DNA of 64,000 nucleotides from CAZHON01 sp964534565 (GCA_964534565.1 CAZHON010000002.1:234482-298481); one strand, 5' to 3'; shown: positions 1 through 8,785, counted from the stretch's first letter. Notes: a model not told the origin generated them from the letters alone. Translations and numbers: made by a program.

Positions 1-1
1 T

Positions 2-328
2 GGCGAAGGAAAAATGCAGCGCGACTTTACGTACGTCGAAGACATCGTCAGCGGCATCATCGCATCCGTCGACAAGAACTATCCTGAAGAAATCTTCAAC
101 CTCGGCTGCGGTCGCAAAGAAGAGTTGATGGACTATATTGGTCACTTGGAAAAGGCGCTCGGCAAAGAAGGAAAGAAGGAATACCTGCCGATGCAACCGG
201 GCGACACGCGCGCAAGCCTTGCGGGCATTGAGCACGCGAAAGAGAAGCTGGGATACAACCCAAAGACGCCGATCAAAGACGGTATCCCCAAGTTCGTGGC
301 GTGGTACAAGGAGTACTACAACGTCTAA
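2..328 (+). CDS. NAD-dependent epimerase/dehydratase, C-terminal part (5' end outside window)
   Basis: The reading frame is open from the first bases of the window, so this is the last ~108 residues of a longer gene. It opens with a G-E-G-K-x-QRDFTYVEDIV stretch, the motif that follows the substrate-binding loop in extended SDR sugar epimerases and dehydratases. The end (NPKTPIKDGIPKFVAWYKEY) is the usual C-terminal helix of UDP-glucuronate or UDP-glucose 4-epimerase-like proteins. The NAD-binding Gly motif and Tyr-x3-Lys site lie outside the window, so the substrate cannot be named. Its TAA stop overlaps the TAG stop of the convergent gene. Confidence 0.85.
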   Translation, partial: GEGKMQRDFTYVEDIVSGIIASVDKNYPEEIFNLGCGRKEELMDYIGHLEKALGKEGKKEYLPMQPGDTRASLAGIEHAKEKLGYNPKTPIKDGIPKFVAWYKEYYNV

Positions 329-1011
329 CCAAAGATTCTCTCTTTCCCCAGTCGCAGAAGTTGCTTTCCAAACTGCAGCTGCACTTTCATCGTGAGCTTG
401 CTGTGACCGTGTGTGCGTACTCCGAATGTGAAAGGAAGCTCCGTCACAGGTGTTCCTTTTGGCAAATGAGCCAAGATTTCGAGGAGAATTTTGAACCCCT
501 CAACATTCACTTTTGGTGCGATGGACAGGAAAAGTTTTCGATCAATCACAAAGAACCCACTCATCGGGTCCGTCACTTTCACGTTGCTCACAAGATGCGT
601 CATCTTGGTTGCGGCCTTGCTGAGGAAGCGACGGAACGACGACCACTCTTTCGTAATCGCTCCACCGGACACATAGCGTGAGCCGACTGCGACGCCGTGC
701 GTCTTTTCCACTGCTTCGACAAGTTTCAACAAAATCGATTCGTCATGCTGGCCGTCTGCATCCATCACTGCGAGCACGTCGCCTTTCGCTTCGTGGAATC
801 CTTCGATCACTGCAGAGGAAAGGCCGCGACGACCAATGCGTCGAATCGCACGAGCGCCTGCACGCTCTGCCACTTCCCACGTTTTATCGGGAGAGTTGTC
901 GTCGACCACAAGGATCTCGTGTGGCACGGAACCGATGGCTGCATGCAACTTTGGCACCAACCATTCGATGTTCTTCGATTCGTTGTAGGTAGGGAGGATG
1001 AGCGATAACAC
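325..1011 (-). CDS. GT2 glycosyltransferase, dolichol/polyprenyl-phosphate mannose synthase type
   Basis: A 228-residue GT-A fold enzyme expected to move a sugar from a nucleotide donor to polyprenyl phosphate at the inner face of the membrane. Visible motifs are DDNSPDKT (nucleotide binding), DADGQH (metal-binding DxD) and DPMSGFF, all typical of DPM1-like proteins. It has no C-terminal membrane helices, so it is the soluble short form. The frame stays open upstream to a TTG, but I chose GTG at 1011: the protein then begins VLSLILPTYNE, where the family begins, and a TACCAT -10 box ends exactly 6 bases before it. Lipid-linked sugars from such enzymes normally feed GT-C transferases like the one encoded divergently. 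Confidence 0.88.
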   Translation of the reverse strand: MLSLILPTYNESKNIEWLVPKLHAAIGSVPHEILVVDDNSPDKTWEVAERAGARAIRRIGRRGLSSAVIEGFHEAKGDVLAVMDADGQHDESILLKLVEAVEKTHGVAVGSRYVSGGAITKEWSSFRRFLSKAATKMTHLVSNVKVTDPMSGFFVIDRKLFLSIAPKVNVEGFKILLEILAHLPKGTPVTELPFTFGVRTHGHSKLTMKVQLQFGKQLLRLGKERIFG

Positions 1012-1017
1012 GATCCT

Positions 1018-1023
1018 ATGGTA
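1018..1023 (-). promoter_or_regulatory. -10 box TACCAT, leaderless promoter of the 1011 gene
   Basis: TACCAT on the minus strand ends 6 bases before the GTG at 1011. It shares two bases with the -10 box of the divergent gene (1022-1027). Confidence 0.55.
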
Positions 1024-1027
1024 CCGT
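1022..1027 (+). promoter_or_regulatory. -10 box TACCGT, leaderless promoter of the 1035 gene
   Basis: TACCGT ends 7 bases before the GTG at 1035. Back-to-back and overlapping with the minus-strand box at 1018-1023, so two RNA polymerases could not sit on both at once. Confidence 0.55.
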
Positions 1028-1034
1028 ATGAGAC

Positions 1035-1331
1035 GTGCATTCGCGTACTGCAATCATCGTTTGTTCCTGCATCAGCCTGGGGGTCATTCTTTGGACCCTC
1101 CAAGGGGTTCCAAGCGTATGGCCGCTCCTGAGTGACCCTGCAGTCCGAACGGCTGCCCCAGAGGCCATGGCGCAGCTGAGAGCGCAGGGGCTCTGGCTGG
1201 TCGACACCGAGCTTGTGGCCATTGAACGAAAAACAAATGAAATCTGTTTTGAGTGGGAACACATCTACCACGGACGAAACAAGGAGAGTGCGAGCAAACG
1301 CCTTACGACCTGCGTCCCACATTCATCATGA
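1035..1331 (+). CDS. Small single-span membrane or secreted protein, unknown function
   Basis: 98 residues. I do not recognise the family. An N-terminal hydrophobic stretch (residues ~5-25) looks like a membrane anchor or signal; the rest is a soluble tail with a charged, aromatic patch (IERKTNEICFEWEH). Two things support it being real: a TACCGT -10 box 7 bases before the GTG start, and a stop codon that overlaps the next gene as ATGA (1328-1331), implying translational coupling. It may be an accessory subunit of the GT-C protein that follows. Confidence 0.6.
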   Translation: MHSRTAIIVCSCISLGVILWTLQGVPSVWPLLSDPAVRTAAPEAMAQLRAQGLWLVDTELVAIERKTNEICFEWEHIYHGRNKESASKRLTTCVPHSS

Positions 1332-2569
1332 CCTGGATCGCCCTCCTCATCGGCATCGCACTGCGCCTGACGGATGTGACCGTTCCGGACATGGCGACAG
1401 ATGAAGCGCAGTTCGCACTCGGCGTCACGGCGGCGCATCCCCCGCTGGGACTGTGGCTCATGCAGCTTGCACAAGGGCTGGTGGGACACACACTGATGGG
1501 CGCACGCGCGACCAGTGTCGTCGCGGGAATCGCCACGTTGGGACTGTTGTGGCTCCTTGCAAAACAGAGTCTGGGAAAAAGAGGCGCCCTCCTCGCTCTC
1601 ACCATTGCTTGTCTGTTCCCGAGTGCGATTACCTATTCGCGTCTCGCGTACTTAAGTCCTCTGCTTTGCTTTTTCTGGATCGCAGGAACACTCACATTCG
1701 TGCGAGCACAGGAACGACAGTCAACCGGTCGATTGATAGCGCTCTTTGTGTGTGCGCTGATGGCAACGTTCGTCAAAACACAGGGATTGCTGCTGCCATC
1801 TCTCCTCCTTGTGGGTCGATTCGTTGAACGAAAAGGGAATATTCTGCGCGACCCGATCAGTTGGGTACTGGTGCTCAGTCTTCTGCCGATCTTCGTTTAT
1901 CTTCCGTTACACCCTGGAATCATCGCAACACTCACGCTCAACACAGGGTCGATGTACGGAGTGAATTCTCCACTTTTCCGTGTCGAAGATTTGCTGCGAA
2001 CAATCTGGAGCATCATGAGCATTACCACTGTGTTGATCGCATGTGCCATCCCCTTCCTCCGGCGTGTGCCGTGGGCGGTAGGGTGCCTCTGTATTCTTGC
2101 AATCGCGCAGCAATTTCTCTTGGGTCCGGGGCACGGGTACTACACAGCGGAATGGATCATTTGGAGCATTCCCATCGGCGCCCTGCTTCTTGCCACACCC
2201 AAACCCGTTCGTTTGGGAATTGTCGGGTTGCAGGTCATGACGACCCTGCTGTTGCTTGCTCCGCTTTCGTTTGGACCCCATGCATTGCGAAACCCCCTCT
2301 TCAATGAAATCGGGTACTGGAATACGCATGCCGTCGCCATCAATGCAAAACTTGCAGGAACGCCTTCCGTCGTCGTTCTGGGGACTGCGGGGCATCACAT
2401 TCGTTGGTACCTGGAGCCTCAGGTGCTTGTAGGAAAGGACATGGATCTGACGCAGTGGACCGGCCCCATCTTGGTCCTCGACCCCGCACTCCCGCCCGTG
2501 GGCCATCAACTTTTGCTGAAAGATGAACGAATTGCTCTGTTCGGACCCTCTACAAAACCCGTACACTAG
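1328..2569 (+). CDS. Multispan GT-C (PMT/ArnT-like) glycosyltransferase
   Basis: 413 residues, about ten or more hydrophobic segments. The first periplasmic loop holds DMATDEAQFALG followed by HPPLGLW, the acidic DE motif and proline patch of GT39/GT83 lipid-linked sugar transferases. These use polyprenyl-phosphate sugars as donors on the outer face of the membrane. The frame is open 75 bases further upstream, but the ATG at 1328 is favoured because it overlaps the TGA of the 98-residue gene. The end overlaps the -10 box of the next gene. Acceptor (protein or glycan) is unknown. Confidence 0.8.
   Translation: MTWIALLIGIALRLTDVTVPDMATDEAQFALGVTAAHPPLGLWLMQLAQGLVGHTLMGARATSVVAGIATLGLLWLLAKQSLGKRGALLALTIACLFPSAITYSRLAYLSPLLCFFWIAGTLTFVRAQERQSTGRLIALFVCALMATFVKTQGLLLPSLLLVGRFVERKGNILRDPISWVLVLSLLPIFVYLPLHPGIIATLTLNTGSMYGVNSPLFRVEDLLRTIWSIMSITTVLIACAIPFLRRVPWAVGCLCILAIAQQFLLGPGHGYYTAEWIIWSIPIGALLLATPKPVRLGIVGLQVMTTLLLLAPLSFGPHALRNPLFNEIGYWNTHAVAINAKLAGTPSVVVLGTAGHHIRWYLEPQVLVGKDMDLTQWTGPILVLDPALPPVGHQLLLKDERIALFGPSTKPVH
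2562..2567 (+). promoter_or_regulatory. -10 box TACACT, leaderless promoter of the 2575 gene
   Basis: TACACT ends 7 bases before ATG 2575; its last base belongs to the TAG stop of the upstream gene. Confidence 0.55.
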
Positions 2570-2574
2570 GCCCC

Positions 2575-3483
2575 ATGCGTCTTCTGGTTACCGGATCCTC
2601 CGGCACCATCGGCACCCGTCTCTGTGAGCAACTGCTCGCAGCAGGTCACGATGTCGTGGGAGCAGACTGGGAGAAGAACAAATGGCAGCCGTCGATTCAG
2701 GCAGTCACCGTGATGGCCGATTTGCGCGACAAGGCGCAGTGGAAAAAGATTCCCAACGACGTCGAAGCGATCGTGCACCTGGCTGCAAATGCGCGTGTGT
2801 ATGAGCTTGTGGAAAATCCGGACCGCGCACTCGACAACGTGACCGACACGTTCCACATGTTGGAATTCGCACGCGAGCACGGCATCAAAAAAATCATCTT
2901 CGCCTCGTCTCGAGAGACGTACGGAAATATTCCTGCAGCAGAGAAATACACCGAAGACATGGCCCGTATGGAAAACTGTGAAAGCCCCTACACGGCCAGC
3001 AAGATCGCCGGGGAAGCTTTCGTTGAATCCTACACACGTTGTTACGGCATCGATCATGTCATCGTTCGTTTCAGCAACGTCTACGGCATGTACGACGATT
3101 CCGTCCGCGTTGTGCCTCTGTTCTTCCGCAAGGCGCGCGCGAATGAAGAGCTGCATGTGTTCGGAGAGAAGTGCCTCGACTTCACATACATCGACGACGC
3201 CGTCGATGGTGTGATGAAGATCTTGGCACAATTCGACAGTGTCAAAAATGCCACGTACAACTTGGCATTCGGAGAAGGAACAACGCTGAAACATTTGGCA
3301 GAAAGCATTAAAGAATTATTGGGCAGTACATCTGCAATCACCATGGGGCAAAGCCGCACCGGCGAAGTGGTGCGTTACATTGCCGATATTTCAAAGGCGC
3401 AGAAGGCATTCGGATACAGCCCCAAAACACCATTTTCAGATGGAATTAGGAAATCCGTTGAATGGTACAAAGCCAACACCTAG
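2575..3483 (+). CDS. Extended SDR NAD-dependent sugar epimerase/dehydratase
   Basis: 302 residues, full length for the family. The N-terminal Rossmann motif GSSGTIGTRL and the catalytic pair in YTASK (Tyr-x3-Lys) are present, with FASSRETYG holding the catalytic Ser/Thr region. The C-terminal half carries FTYIDDAVDG and a terminal GIRKSVEWYK helix, as in UDP-glucose 4-epimerase and GDP-sugar enzymes. It probably acts on a nucleotide sugar in the cytoplasm for the surrounding glycan locus; substrate not assignable. Its TAG stop sits in a CTAG that is also the stop of the convergent gtrA-like gene. Confidence 0.88.
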   Translation: MRLLVTGSSGTIGTRLCEQLLAAGHDVVGADWEKNKWQPSIQAVTVMADLRDKAQWKKIPNDVEAIVHLAANARVYELVENPDRALDNVTDTFHMLEFAREHGIKKIIFASSRETYGNIPAAEKYTEDMARMENCESPYTASKIAGEAFVESYTRCYGIDHVIVRFSNVYGMYDDSVRVVPLFFRKARANEELHVFGEKCLDFTYIDDAVDGVMKILAQFDSVKNATYNLAFGEGTTLKHLAESIKELLGSTSAITMGQSRTGEVVRYIADISKAQKAFGYSPKTPFSDGIRKSVEWYKANT

Positions 3484-3896
3484 GCTTTCTTTTTTCGGAA
3501 AATAAACGTCGTACTCATGATGTAGTTGATCACCGCTCCGATTCCAATCGCGAGCGCTTTCGCAATTTCGTGCGGCACTCCGACCCAGTAGAAGAATGAC
3601 GACATGAAGAAATTCAGTCCGATGCTTGGCACATAGACCACCGCGAATTTTGCGAATTGGTTCCCGACCGTCTGTTCGTGATTGCGGAAGGTAAGGTACT
3701 TGTTGAAGCAGAAGACGAACGACGCACCGACGCACGCGGACACGACAAACCCAATCAGAGTCGGCACCTGAAAATGTTCCACCAAAATCCACTGAGAGGT
3801 TAGGTCGAGCACTGCTCCGCAGCCGCCTCCCACAATGAACTTGAGGATTTGAGGCAGGTGTTGCTGCACCTTGGGATGTTCCAGAATCTTTCTCAT
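3480..3896 (-). CDS. GtrA-like four-helix membrane protein
   Basis: 138 residues with four hydrophobic helices and the family landmarks KFIVGGGCGAVLDL near the N-terminus, FCFNKYLTFR in the middle and INYIMSTTFIFR at the end. GtrA-like proteins are thought to help move polyprenyl-phosphate-linked sugars across the membrane. ATG 3896 overlaps the TGA stop of the upstream SDR gene (3893-3896), so the two form a coupled pair. Fits as the lipid-sugar translocation partner for the GT2 and GT-C proteins nearby. Confidence 0.87.
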   Translation of the reverse strand: MRKILEHPKVQQHLPQILKFIVGGGCGAVLDLTSQWILVEHFQVPTLIGFVVSACVGASFVFCFNKYLTFRNHEQTVGNQFAKFAVVYVPSIGLNFFMSSFFYWVGVPHEIAKALAIGIGAVINYIMSTTFIFRKKKA

Positions 3897-4840
3897 TCGC
3901 GTTCAGGAGTAGCCTGCCAAGCGTCGTACGTTCGCTTGAGCCCATCGGACAGAGACGTCCAGGGAAGGTCATCGAGACAAGGATGGGGCGGCAGAAGAGG
4001 AATTACACGCAAGCCTTCTGGCTTCTCTGCGTCAAACACGATCGGTAGATCGGGGCGGACAAGCGAACAGATCATCGCAGCGAGCTCCTTCACGCGCACA
4101 ACCTCGGGTGCGTGCACATACTGCACACCGCGGGCACCGGCGCTATGAAGACGCAAGATCGCTTCCACTAAGTCTTCGACGTACAAGAAGGCTCTCTCTT
4201 GCTCACCACTCCCCCACACGGTCAGTTTTTCTTTCGCATCCCGTGCACGGACGAACAGAGACGGAATGACATTCCCTTCCTCCGTAAAGGTATCGCGCGG
4301 TCCATAGGACCCCACGGGACGCACGGTGAGAAGCGGGAAGTTGAGCTGGTGAGCTGCCAATAACCACAATGTTTCACACACCGCCTTTCCAAGAACGTAT
4401 CCGTTCGTGTGTTCGTTCTGAGCGAGCGCAATCACATCGATGGTCGGTGGAATGTTCGCCGTACTGAAGAAGGTCACGTGAGGAAGCTTCGCCTTGTGCT
4501 CCTTGAGCCCATCAATGAGCGCGAGGGTCATGCGAACATTCTCGGTTGCCGTATCGCTGCATTTTCGCTCGTGGTATTCCGCGTCGCGACGGCAGGCAGC
4601 GAGGTGAAAGACGCTGTCGATTCCCTTGAGAAGAGAGGCGCAGTATTCCGCATCGCGGAGGTCGCCCACCACCCATTCCACCTTTGCACGTTTATCGGAA
4701 AGTGTCCTGAAATTCTTGGATCGTGCCGGCACACGCACCGTTGCCCCCTCTGCAAGCAGCCGTTCGACCAAGAAACTGCCCAGGAAGCCCGTTCCGCCGG
4801 TCACCAGGACATGTTTATTCTTCCAAGGAGAGTCAGTCAT
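3893..4840 (-). CDS. Extended SDR NAD-dependent epimerase/reductase
   Basis: 315 residues. GGTGFLGSFL is the NAD(P)-binding Gly motif, and NGYVLGK supplies Tyr-x3-Lys. It resembles GDP-fucose synthase and UDP-sugar epimerase-like SDRs, but the active-site Ser region (FFSTANIPP) is divergent and the substrate is unclear. First gene of a two-gene unit with gtrA; a TACGCT -10 box ends 6 bases before ATG 4840, predicting a leaderless transcript. Confidence 0.85.
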   Translation of the reverse strand: MTDSPWKNKHVLVTGGTGFLGSFLVERLLAEGATVRVPARSKNFRTLSDKRAKVEWVVGDLRDAEYCASLLKGIDSVFHLAACRRDAEYHERKCSDTATENVRMTLALIDGLKEHKAKLPHVTFFSTANIPPTIDVIALAQNEHTNGYVLGKAVCETLWLLAAHQLNFPLLTVRPVGSYGPRDTFTEEGNVIPSLFVRARDAKEKLTVWGSGEQERAFLYVEDLVEAILRLHSAGARGVQYVHAPEVVRVKELAAMICSLVRPDLPIVFDAEKPEGLRVIPLLPPHPCLDDLPWTSLSDGLKRTYDAWQATPERE

Positions 4841-4846
4841 GGCCCA

Positions 4847-4852
4847 AGCGTA
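4847..4852 (-). promoter_or_regulatory. -10 box TACGCT, leaderless promoter of the 4840 gene
   Basis: TACGCT on the minus strand ends 6 bases before ATG 4840. Confidence 0.55.
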
Positions 4853-4903
4853 GCAGGGAGAAGTGGGGGCCGCCTACCCTTCCCGAGAAACAGAAAGGTT
4901 CTG

Positions 4904-4909
4904 TACACT
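4904..4909 (+). promoter_or_regulatory. -10 box TACACT, leaderless promoter of the 4916 gene
   Basis: TACACT ends 6 bases before ATG 4916; no -35-like hexamer at the expected distance. Confidence 0.6.
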
Positions 4910-4915
4910 GCACCT

Positions 4916-6190
4916 ATGTCGGACACCCGTCCTGTCATCTGTCTCATCGGCCTTGGCTACGTCGGCCTCCCGCTTGCACACGCATTTGCCCGAAACGGCT
5001 ACCGCGTGTTGGGATTCGATATCTCCACGCGCCGCATCGAGGACCTGAAGAAAGGACACGATTGGACGAACGAACTCACCACGGAACAACTGCAAAGTGT
5101 GACGCTGGAATTGAGCGATGACCCGACCATCATCAAGCAAGCGGACATCATCATCGTCACCGTCCCCACACCTGTCGACGAAAACAATCTGCCGGACTTG
5201 AGCCCTGTGGAGAGTGCGTCGGTGACCGTGGGAAAGAATTTGAAGAAAGGAGCGATCGTCGTCTTTGAGTCGACCGTGTACCCGGGTGTGACCGAAGAGC
5301 TCTGCGGACCCATCATTGAAAAGGAATCGGGACTGACGTGCGGAGTCGATTTCAAGCTTGGGTACTCTCCCGAGCGCATCAACCCCGGAGATAAAGAGCA
5401 CACAGTCGATAAAATTTTGAAAGTTGTCGGAGGTCAGGATGACGACACGACGGACACATTGGTGGAGCTCTACGGTTCTGTCATCACTGCGGGGATTCAC
5501 CGCGCTGCAAGCATTAAAGTCGCTGAAATGGCCAAAGCGATTGAGAACGCACAGCGCGACCTCAACATCGCCTACATCAATGAAATTGCCGTGTTCTGCA
5601 ACGCCATGAACATTCAAACGAAGGACGTGCTCGCAGCCGCAGGAACGAAATGGAATTTCCTCAAGTTCCAACCGGGACTGGTGGGCGGACACTGCATCGG
5701 GGTCGACCCGTACTACCTCGTCGAGAAAGGAAAGATGCTCGGCATCGACACGCACGTCATCACCGCAGGTCGCGGCCGCAACGACAGCATGGGCCCGTAC
5801 ATTGCACACCAAGTGCTCGCCCATCTTCCGGTCGCTCCGAAAGACGCAAAGATTTTGGTCCTCGGTGTCACCTTCAAAGAGAACATCCCCGACACTCGCA
5901 ACAGCAAAGTCGTCGACGTCGTGCGTACGCTGAAGGAAGCAGGGTGCCACGTGCAGGCACACGACCCTCAAGTGAAGGACGAAGACTTGGTTCGATTGGG
6001 GTACGAGCCGGGAACGCTCACCGGTGCATTCGATGCGGTGCTCTACCTTGTGCCACACCGTGAGTATCGTGATTTAAAAACCCAGGACTGGGTCAACTTG
6101 GTCAAAACCGGAGGCGTGCTCTACGACCTCAAGTCCCTGCTCCCGGGCAGTGAATTTACGGCTGCAGGACGACATTATCTGTCGCTCTAA
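4916..6190 (+). CDS. Nucleotide-sugar dehydrogenase (UDP-N-acetylhexosamine 6-dehydrogenase, WbpA/WbpO/TviB type)
   Basis: 424 residues. It oxidises the C6 hydroxyl of a UDP-HexNAc to the uronic acid with two NAD+. Motifs in order: GLGYVGLP (NAD binding), TVPTPVDENNLPDL, ESTVYPGVTEE, GYSPERINPGD, and the catalytic Cys in GGHCIGVDPYYL, then GVTFKENIPDTRNSK in the C-terminal domain. The ERINPGD version suggests the N-acetyl-sugar group rather than plain UDP-glucose dehydrogenase. The frame is open far upstream, but ATG 4916 is the family start and follows a -10 box by 6 bases. It would supply an acidic amino sugar to the locus. Confidence 0.93.
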   Translation: MSDTRPVICLIGLGYVGLPLAHAFARNGYRVLGFDISTRRIEDLKKGHDWTNELTTEQLQSVTLELSDDPTIIKQADIIIVTVPTPVDENNLPDLSPVESASVTVGKNLKKGAIVVFESTVYPGVTEELCGPIIEKESGLTCGVDFKLGYSPERINPGDKEHTVDKILKVVGGQDDDTTDTLVELYGSVITAGIHRAASIKVAEMAKAIENAQRDLNIAYINEIAVFCNAMNIQTKDVLAAAGTKWNFLKFQPGLVGGHCIGVDPYYLVEKGKMLGIDTHVITAGRGRNDSMGPYIAHQVLAHLPVAPKDAKILVLGVTFKENIPDTRNSKVVDVVRTLKEAGCHVQAHDPQVKDEDLVRLGYEPGTLTGAFDAVLYLVPHREYRDLKTQDWVNLVKTGGVLYDLKSLLPGSEFTAAGRHYLSL

Positions 6191-6215
6191 GGTCTTCACA
6201 GAGACAAAAGACGTG

Positions 6216-6221
6216 TAGGAT
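6216..6221 (+). promoter_or_regulatory. -10 box TAGGAT, leaderless promoter of the 6228 gene
   Basis: TAGGAT ends 6 bases before ATG 6228. Confidence 0.55.
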
Positions 6222-6227
6222 AGGGGC

Positions 6228-7544
6228 ATGGAACGGCTCTACCGACTCCTCTCCCGGCCTTTCGTCAAAGATTTGGCCACACTGCAAACGGGACAGATCG
6301 TGGCAATGATCTGCAGCTTTGCCTCGTCCATTCTCTATGCCCGTCTGTTGGGACTGGAAGGCTATGGACAGTACGCAGTCGTACTGACGTTCACCGGGGT
6401 GGTGGGACTGCTCACCAACTTGGGACAGCAACAAACCACGCTCACATTTTTTGCCGAAGCCTACAGTCGAAAAGACGCCGTCGCGATGAAGCGCGTCGCA
6501 CAGTACTACGTCGTGTTCGGATTTTTGAGTGCCGTTCTGCTTGGAATCGGAATCGCAATCCTGCCGTTCCTCTCCACTCTTCTCTACGGCTCCCCGACCA
6601 TCGGGCAGTGGGGTCGTATCGTATTCCTCGCGTCGCTGTGCGATATCCCATACCTCTTCTACACCAACATCCTGCAAGCAACGCGACAGATCCGCACTCT
6701 CACCCTGACCGAGAATGCCGCGACCGTTGCTCAGTTACTCTTCACGACGATTCTGCTGCTCGCCTCGTACGGAGTGAGTGGCGTGCTATTGGGGAGCTTG
6801 CTGTCGTCGGCGCTGTTCATGGCCCTTTCGTTGGTGCTCTACCCGCGATTGGCAGAGGCGCATCAGTTGCCGACATTGAAGGAAATCATGAGTCCCCTCG
6901 ACCGACGATCATTCTGGAAGTACGCAAAAGATGGAGGATGGATTGCGCTCGATAAGACCGTAGGAAATTTGTTCCCGAATATTTTCCTCTTCGTGATCAG
7001 TACCGTTGCATCGGTACGCGTCATGGGGCTCCTGCGTTTGGCACTCAAACTTGCAAGCCTGCCGACGTCCTTCGTACTGTCGAGCATCAGCAGACTGTCC
7101 AGCAGTGTGCTGCCGGGACTTGCGGGGAAAGGCACCGACATCTTGCGACGCAATGTCTCCACACTCATCCGCCACACGATCGCGATCCATGTCTTCACCA
7201 GCATTGCGGCGATTGTGTGTGTGAAGATTTTCCTGCCGATTGTGTACGGGCCTGAATTTTCACCCGCGCTCTACCCCTTCATCATCATCACACTTCTCAA
7301 TATCACCCAAGCTTTCCACACGTTTGCGACTCCCATTCTGCGCATCTACTCGCGTGTGTATTACGCAACCATACTGAACGTTACGGGGTTGTTGCTGGGA
7401 CTCCTTTCGCTCGCGATCTCGATGCCACTGCTCACCGAGACGCGTGCACTCTACGTCGGGTTGGGAGTCTATTGTGTAATCGTCAGCCTCCAAATGGTTC
7501 CGGCGTGGCGCGCAATGCAAAAGCCGCTCCCCTTGATCCCCTGA
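6228..7544 (+). CDS. Wzx-type polysaccharide flippase (MOP superfamily)
   Basis: 438 residues made almost wholly of membrane helices (about 12-14), opening with DLATLQTGQIVAMICSF and LYARLLGLEGYG, typical of O-antigen/teichuronic transporter-like proteins. These flip undecaprenyl-PP-linked repeat units from the inner to the outer leaflet. The stop is 2 bases before the start of the GT4 gene, so the two form an operon under the TAGGAT promoter. No wzy-like polymerase is recognisable beside it, though one of the large multispan proteins could fill that role. Confidence 0.85.
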   Translation: MERLYRLLSRPFVKDLATLQTGQIVAMICSFASSILYARLLGLEGYGQYAVVLTFTGVVGLLTNLGQQQTTLTFFAEAYSRKDAVAMKRVAQYYVVFGFLSAVLLGIGIAILPFLSTLLYGSPTIGQWGRIVFLASLCDIPYLFYTNILQATRQIRTLTLTENAATVAQLLFTTILLLASYGVSGVLLGSLLSSALFMALSLVLYPRLAEAHQLPTLKEIMSPLDRRSFWKYAKDGGWIALDKTVGNLFPNIFLFVISTVASVRVMGLLRLALKLASLPTSFVLSSISRLSSSVLPGLAGKGTDILRRNVSTLIRHTIAIHVFTSIAAIVCVKIFLPIVYGPEFSPALYPFIIITLLNITQAFHTFATPILRIYSRVYYATILNVTGLLLGLLSLAISMPLLTETRALYVGLGVYCVIVSLQMVPAWRAMQKPLPLIP

Positions 7545-7546
7545 CC

Positions 7547-8785
7547 ATGCGCATCGCCTTTTTCAATGACGACGGACCGGCGGTCGTGCAGGGTGGAGAT
7601 GTCCATATCGTTCACATGCTGCGAAAGAATTTGAGCGCGCGGGGACACACGGTCACTCTCGTCACCTCTCATTTGCCATCGGTGAATTCTTCCATCGTTC
7701 GCACCCATGACGATGCCGGTGCCGTGATCAGTTTGCCGATCTCTCGCAGCAAGTGGAGCCAGTGGCACTGCATTCGTCGGCCTGCCGTCTCGCGCATGAT
7801 CGAACGTGTGCTGGCGGACATTCAACCGGATATCGTCCATGCGCACATCATTCATTTGGCACTGACGTACGACACTCTTCGCCTGGCCGCCGCACATACG
7901 TCCCGCATTTTTTTGACAGCTCACGACACGTTTCTCGTGTCCTTTGGCCGAGTGAACGGCAATGCCTACCGCCGTGCGGCACTGCATCACCGTCCGTATC
8001 GCATGCATTGGTACGATCATCTTCTCGCAGCCGGCAGACGATACAACCCTCTGCGCAACGGACGCATTCGCTCCGTGCTTCGCTCCACAGGAACACAGGT
8101 CATTGCCGTCAGTCATGCCATCAACGATTTTTTGGCAGTCCACGGCATCGACTCCACCGTGATTCACAATGCCATCGAGGCAAAGCAGCCAGTGAGTGCG
8201 CAGGACGTTGCTGCGTTTCGGACCCGTCACGCAATCAACGGACCGTGTCTGTTGGTGGGTGGGCGCCTCAACGAAGACAAGGGAATCCCCGCTGCACTGC
8301 GTGCGTTTTCGGTGGTACGAAAGGAAGTTCCCCAGGCCACTCTCCTGATTGTGGGAGAAGCAGAGCGCATTCGTCCTTTTCTGCAGGACTGCGCACCCGA
8401 TGTGCGCGAGTTCGTTCGCACGACCGGGTGGCTGTCGTCTCAGGAAATGCGTACGGCCTATGCAGCTTGTGACGTCGTCACCACTCCCTCGATCTACCTC
8501 GATGCATTCAACTTGATGAACGTCGAGGCAATGATTCAACGCAAACCTGTCATCGGTACATGCTTCGGCGGCACGCCGGAAATCGTGGAAGATGGACACA
8601 CGGGCTTCATCGTCAATCCTTTGGATACCGTGGCCTATGCGCAGAAGATCGTGCATCTGTTGCGGGACCTTCCGTTGGCACAAACAATGGGAGAAGCGGG
8701 GGCAAAACGCGTCTTGAAATTGTTCATGCCCGAATCTTTCATCGAGAAACACCTGTCGCTCTACCAGGCAGCCACGTCTCTGTAG
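7547..8785 (+). CDS. GT4-family glycosyltransferase
   Basis: 412 residues, GT-B fold. It starts MRIAFFNDDGPAVVQGGDVHIV, the N-terminal acceptor domain, and has the donor-domain run GGRLNEDKGIPAALRAF followed by PSIYLDAFNLMNVEAM, the E-x7-E-like motif with Asp in place of the first Glu. ATG 7547 is used because it starts at the family N-terminus and lies 2 bases after the flippase stop. Its last 25 bases overlap the end of the convergent GT4 gene. Sugar donor and acceptor unknown. Confidence 0.87.
   Translation: MRIAFFNDDGPAVVQGGDVHIVHMLRKNLSARGHTVTLVTSHLPSVNSSIVRTHDDAGAVISLPISRSKWSQWHCIRRPAVSRMIERVLADIQPDIVHAHIIHLALTYDTLRLAAAHTSRIFLTAHDTFLVSFGRVNGNAYRRAALHHRPYRMHWYDHLLAAGRRYNPLRNGRIRSVLRSTGTQVIAVSHAINDFLAVHGIDSTVIHNAIEAKQPVSAQDVAAFRTRHAINGPCLLVGGRLNEDKGIPAALRAFSVVRKEVPQATLLIVGEAERIRPFLQDCAPDVREFVRTTGWLSSQEMRTAYAACDVVTTPSIYLDAFNLMNVEAMIQRKPVIGTCFGGTPEIVEDGHTGFIVNPLDTVAYAQKIVHLLRDLPLAQTMGEAGAKRVLKLFMPESFIEKHLSLYQAATSL

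Noticed and set aside
4874..6058. 394-residue minus-strand frame
   Set aside because: Antisense to the clearly identified nucleotide-sugar dehydrogenase; no motif, Asp/Val/His-rich composition typical of shadows.
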